Origin: Rhodobacter sp.
Lineage (GTDB): Bacteria > Pseudomonadota > Alphaproteobacteria > Rhodobacterales > Rhodobacteraceae
Assembly: GCA_013824045.1 (NCBI GenBank)
Contig: PNND01000399.1
Span: forward strand, 1 to 12,859
Length of the DNA stretch: 12,859 nucleotides
Direction: 5' to 3'
Every line of letters starts with the position of its first letter. Within the stretch, counting starts at the first letter, position 1. This document shows positions 9,845 through 12,859 of this stretch, piece by piece. A program made the position numbers and the translations under genes. The notes under the pieces are model-generated. The model was not told where the DNA came from and ran no database searches. It was given only the letters and a program-made list of their open reading frames with translations.

Positions 9845-10711
9845 ATGGATCGCAAGCGCAGTTTGGTGATGGCAGGTGGCACGGTGCTTCTGGCGCTGGG
9901 CGCAGGCCAATACATGCAATCCGGCACGGCGGAGTCTTCTGCCGCCATGGTTCCGATCCCCCGAGTAGAAACCGCTCCGCCCACGCCCCAACCTTTGCGT
10001 CTTGCCGCAGCCACGCCGCTTGCCGCCCATGATCCCCGGCCAGAGGCCGTGGTCACACCTGTTGCACTGGCCGATGAGCCGCCGCCGTCCCTACCTCAGG
10101 CCGAACCGAAACCCGCGCCGCTTGCCGATCTTTGCCCGGTCACGCTCGATGCCTTTGCTGCCGCCGATGCCATGCTGTCCATCAGCCTCAGCGCATCCTG
10201 CCACTCCAATCAGACTGTGGTGCTGCAACATGCCGGGCTTACCGTCACTTATCAGACGACCGCCACCGGTGCGCTCTTCGTCGACATTCCCGCCCTCGAT
10301 CCCGCCGGCGCTCTGACGCTGCGCCTGCCCGATGGCACCGAAGCCCAAGCCACCGCCCCGGTTCCCGAAGTCGCCACTCTGCGCCGCCTTGTCGTGCAAT
10401 GGATTGCAGGCGACCGCTTCGCCTTTCGCGACGATGACACCCAGATATTGCTTGGCACCCTCTCCGGCCCTGTCCCGATGCAGGCTCAGGTCGTGACCCT
10501 GTCGCCAGACCAGCCCGTCGCCCCGGCGATCGAGGCGGAAGTCACCCGCGAAACCTGCGGGCGCGAGATGCTGGGCGAAGTCCTCTACAGCGCCGCGGGC
10601 ACCGTCACCCGCGCCGATCTTAGCCTCGCCATGCCCGATTGCGATGGGATCGGTGGTTTTGTGGCCTTGAATAATCCAGTCCCCGACACGAAACTCGCGG
10701 CCAAAGAGTAA
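9845..10711 (+). CDS. Membrane-anchored periplasmic protein of unknown function (288 aa)
   Basis: I do not recognise a named family. The N-terminus MDRKRSLVMAGGTVLLALGAGQYM has a basic start and one hydrophobic segment (about 6-24) without a clear cleavage site, so a signal anchor or uncleaved signal is likely. A Pro/Ala-rich linker (about 37-93) precedes a compact portion (about 95-275) rich in short beta-strand-like stretches. This portion has four cysteines (C97, C119, C238, C266), enough for two disulfides in the periplasm. Residues 110-165 (VVLQHAGLTVTYQTTATGALFVDIPAL) resemble a carboxypeptidase-regulatory or Ig-like beta sandwich. The ATG at 9845 has AGGGG five bases upstream and preserves the basic start; the internal ATG at 9869 would lose it. 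The gene lies 95 nt after secA and 17 nt before the PstS/OmpA gene, so the pair is probably cotranscribed. I recall, unverified, that relatives beside secA are sometimes labelled translocase; the sequence shows no such domain. Confidence 0.85.
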   Translation: MDRKRSLVMAGGTVLLALGAGQYMQSGTAESSAAMVPIPRVETAPPTPQPLRLAAATPLAAHDPRPEAVVTPVALADEPPPSLPQAEPKPAPLADLCPVTLDAFAAADAMLSISLSASCHSNQTVVLQHAGLTVTYQTTATGALFVDIPALDPAGALTLRLPDGTEAQATAPVPEVATLRRLVVQWIAGDRFAFRDDDTQILLGTLSGPVPMQAQVVTLSPDQPVAPAIEAEVTRETCGREMLGEVLYSAAGTVTRADLSLAMPDCDGIGGFVALNNPVPDTKLAAKE

Positions 10712-10728
10712 GGGCTTGGCGGGATTGA

Positions 10729-12237
10729 ATGCGTGTTGTGGTGTATCGTGCGGCGGTTCTTGCTGCCTGCTTTTGTGCAGGCATGGCAGCGGCACAGGAT
10801 GTGACGCTGACCGCGCGTGATGGTGGCCTGTCACTGACCGGAACGCTGCAGGGTTGGGATGGCGAATTTTATCGCATTGCAACCGAATACGGCCCACTGA
10901 CGGTGGATGGCCAGGGTGTCATTTGCGATGGCCCCGGTTGCCCCGATCTGACGGCTCCGCGTATCCCCGTCCGCATCGTGGGCGAAGGCGATCCCGGCCG
11001 CAGCCTGATCCCGCCCCTAGTCGCGGCCTTTGCCACATCGCGTGGGCTGGATCACAGCGTCACCGATGGCATCTCAACGCTGACCGATCCGGCAACCGGC
11101 CAGATACTGGCTGAATTCAGCTTTCAACCGATGGGGCAAGAGGCCGCTCGTGCGGCCTTGCTCTCGGGTGGGGCGGAACTGATCCTGTCGGCCAGCACTG
11201 AACCCGATCTCGGCTCGCGCCCACTCGCCCTTGATGCTTTGGTTCCCGTCGTGGCGGCCGACAACCCGGTTGCGCAAGTCTCCTCGGCCGATTTGGCCCG
11301 CGCCCTGTCGGGCGAGGTGGCGAACTGGTCTGAAATCGGCGGCCCCGACATGCCGCTTGTCCTGCATGGCCTGCTCGCAACTAATGGCCTGCAACGCGCC
11401 CTTTCCGGCCGTTTGGGGCGCGAGGTTGCGGCGACCGAGGTTCACCCCGATTTCGCCACCCTTGCCGATGCCGTCGCCCGCGATCCGTGGGCGCTTGCCG
11501 TGACCGCCCGCGCCATGGCAGGCAAGGCCCGTGTCATCACCCTGACAGACAGTTGCGGTTTTCCCCTTCTGCCCAGCACCCTTGCCGTCAAGGCCGAGGA
11601 TTACCCCCTCTCCCTTCCGATCCACCTTCTCACCCCCCGCCGCCGCCTGCCGCTGATGGCGCGGGAGTTCCTTGAATTCCTGTCTTTGCCACAGGCCCAG
11701 CAGGTGATCGCCGCGCAGGGCTATGTCGACCGTGACGCGGAACGCCAACCGATGACGGCGGATGGCCTGCGTCTCATCAACGCCATTCAGGGCGCGGGCG
11801 AAGAAACGACGCTGGCCGATCTGAAACGGCTGGTCGATGTGATGGATGGTGCGGATCGGCTGTCCTTCACCTTCCGCTTCGAGGACGGGTCCAGCACGCT
11901 TGATGCCCATTCGCGCGGCAATGTCGAAGACCTTGCCCGCCTGCTGGAGTCTGACGGGTTCCTTTCGGAAGCCATGATCCTTGCCGGGTTTTCCGATGGC
12001 TCTGGCGCGGCAAGCGCTAATCTTGCCCTGTCCCAAACCCGCGCCGAGGCTGTTCTCGCGGCTTTGCAGACGGCGGCGCCCGGTCTGCCGCCCGACCGCC
12101 TGCCGCAAGTCATGGCCTTTGGTGAAGCGCTGCCGATGGCTTGCGATGAAACCGGCGCCGGTCGGCGGTTGAACCGGCGGGTGGAGTTATGGCTGCGCCC
12201 CGATTTCCTTAAATCAGACGTTCCGCCCGCAGACTGA
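10729..12237 (+). CDS. Exported PstS-like solute-binding protein with C-terminal OmpA-like peptidoglycan-binding domain
   Basis: This encodes 502 residues. Residues 1-22 form a signal peptide with likely cleavage at AAA before QDV. Residues about 24-75 form a small beta-rich region ending in a cysteine pair (C66, C71 in CDGPGC). Residues about 80-335 look like a PstS-type periplasmic binding domain, best seen in [35 protein letters not shown] (171-205). Residues about 378-490 are an OmpA-like domain, with a [10 protein letters not shown] start, LAGFSDGSG (418-426, with Asp423) and [11 protein letters not shown] (481-491, with Arg483), the residues that bind diaminopimelate in the family. The inferred role is a periplasmic sensor or binder tethered to the cell wall; the ligand is unknown. 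The usual PstS Arg-X-X-Gly-Ser-Gly-Thr loop seems replaced by [12 protein letters not shown]. The ATG at 10729 has GCGGGA just upstream. The 3' end overlaps radC by 29 bp. Confidence 0.85.
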   Translation: MRVVVYRAAVLAACFCAGMAAAQDVTLTARDGGLSLTGTLQGWDGEFYRIATEYGPLTVDGQGVICDGPGCPDLTAPRIPVRIVGEGDPGRSLIPPLVAAFATSRGLDHSVTDGISTLTDPATGQILAEFSFQPMGQEAARAALLSGGAELILSASTEPDLGSRPLALDALVPVVAADNPVAQVSSADLARALSGEVANWSEIGGPDMPLVLHGLLATNGLQRALSGRLGREVAATEVHPDFATLADAVARDPWALAVTARAMAGKARVITLTDSCGFPLLPSTLAVKAEDYPLSLPIHLLTPRRRLPLMAREFLEFLSLPQAQQVIAAQGYVDRDAERQPMTADGLRLINAIQGAGEETTLADLKRLVDVMDGADRLSFTFRFEDGSSTLDAHSRGNVEDLARLLESDGFLSEAMILAGFSDGSGAASANLALSQTRAEAVLAALQTAAPGLPPDRLPQVMAFGEALPMACDETGAGRRLNRRVELWLRPDFLKSDVPPAD

Positions 12238-12859
12238 CCTCACGGCTTTTGCCGATGATCAGATGGTCATGCAGCGTGATCCCCAGGACGGCGCAGGCCT
12301 GCATAATCTGCCGCGTCATGTCGATATCCGCGGATGACGGCGTCGGGTCGCCCGACGGATGGTTATGCACCAGTATCAACGCCGAAGCGCCCAGTTCCAG
12401 CGCCCGCTTCACCACCTCGCGCGGGTAGACCGGCACATGGTCCACCGTGCCCTTCGCCTGTTCCTCATCCGCCATCAGCACATTCTTGCGGTCCAGAAAC
12501 AGGATGCGGAAATGTTCTTGCTCTGCATGGGCCATGACCGTGTGACAGTAATCCAGTAGCGCGTTCCACGATGAAAGCACAGGCCGCTGCATCACCCGTG
12601 ACCGCGCCATGCGCTGCGCCACGGCCTCCATCAGCTTCAACTCCATCACTACTGCATCGCCCACTCCATGCACCTGCATCAGGCGGGCAGGGGGGGCGGA
12701 CACGACCCGGGCCAGATCGCCGAACGTGTCCAGCAATCGCCGCGCCAGCGGCTTTACATCCTGCCGCCCAATGGCACGAAACAGGATCAGTTCCAGAAGT
12801 TCATACTCCGCCACGCCCTGCCCGCCGGATTCCGTGAACCGCGCGCGCAGCCGTTTGCG
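12209..12859 (-). CDS. radC: RadC-family (UPF0758) JAMM-fold protein, 5' end outside window
   Basis: The minus-strand frame is open through the window edge, giving 216 visible residues. The upstream residues [24 protein letters not shown] match the usual RadC beginning, so the GTG at 12814 is internal and only a short N-terminus is missing. An N-terminal helix-hairpin-helix-like part ([26 protein letters not shown]) precedes the JAMM/MPN-like domain. That domain carries [14 protein letters not shown], with the metal-binding pattern H165, H167 and D178 in visible numbering, and the ending [19 protein letters not shown]. The family was named for a supposed DNA-repair role, but the original E. 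coli radC phenotype was later traced to recG, so the function is uncertain; a metal-dependent hydrolase is inferred from the fold. The stop TAA (12211-12209) lies inside the 3' end of the convergent OmpA-domain gene. No terminator is visible between the two. Confidence 0.93.
   Translation of the reverse strand, partial: RKRLRARFTESGGQGVAEYELLELILFRAIGRQDVKPLARRLLDTFGDLARVVSAPPARLMQVHGVGDAVVMELKLMEAVAQRMARSRVMQRPVLSSWNALLDYCHTVMAHAEQEHFRILFLDRKNVLMADEEQAKGTVDHVPVYPREVVKRALELGASALILVHNHPSGDPTPSSADIDMTRQIMQACAVLGITLHDHLIIGKSREVSLRAERLI

Overview
This window is a housekeeping stretch from a GC-rich alphaproteobacterial chromosome. It most resembles the Rhodobacteraceae (Rhodobacter/roseobacter group), judging from protein sequence style, the nusA-ylxR-infB order, and a peptidyl-prolyl isomerase gene divergent from secA. 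These assignments come from reading the sequence and from knowledge of the families; no database search was run. I see no IS element, phage gene, CRISPR array, tRNA or rRNA, and no sign of recent horizontal transfer.

Layout. (1) Positions 1-3837, plus strand: the 3' end of nusA, then ylxR and infB, a transcription/translation operon with tight spacing (28 nt, then an ATGA overlap). It closes at a perfect 13-bp-stem intrinsic terminator (3858-3889). (2) 3918-6804, minus strand: a PpiC/parvulin-type periplasmic isomerase, argJ and a MutT-type Nudix hydrolase form a compact operon. Gaps are 17 nt and then a 4-nt TTGA overlap, so mutT appears to start with TTG. Downstream on the same strand lies a 51-codon gene of unknown function with a good ribosome binding site. 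It ends facing the infB terminator, which can serve both directions. (3) 6805-6983: the divergent control region between the isomerase gene and secA. (4) 6984-12237, plus strand: secA, then two genes for exported or envelope proteins. One is a 288-aa membrane-anchored protein of unknown function. The other is a 502-aa protein joining a PstS-like solute-binding domain to a C-terminal OmpA-like peptidoglycan-binding domain. I see no convincing terminator after secA, but a hairpin covers the ribosome binding site of the 288-aa gene. (5) 12209-12859, minus strand: radC, truncated at the window edge, convergent with the OmpA-domain gene and overlapping its 3' end by 29 bp.

How the genes fit together. 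The left part makes components of transcription elongation/antitermination (NusA) and translation initiation (IF-2), plus a small RNA-binding protein. The middle and right parts share an export theme. SecA drives preproteins across the inner membrane, the divergent isomerase can help them fold in the periplasm, and the two genes after secA encode envelope proteins. ArgJ (arginine biosynthesis) and MutT (nucleotide-pool cleaning) appear to share the isomerase transcript without an obvious functional link.

I did not find a previously undescribed system. The items most worth a second look are the hairpin over the 288-aa gene's ribosome binding site, the small 51-aa gene, the PstS-OmpA fusion whose usual phosphate-binding loop looks altered, and the basic N-terminal extension of ArgJ.
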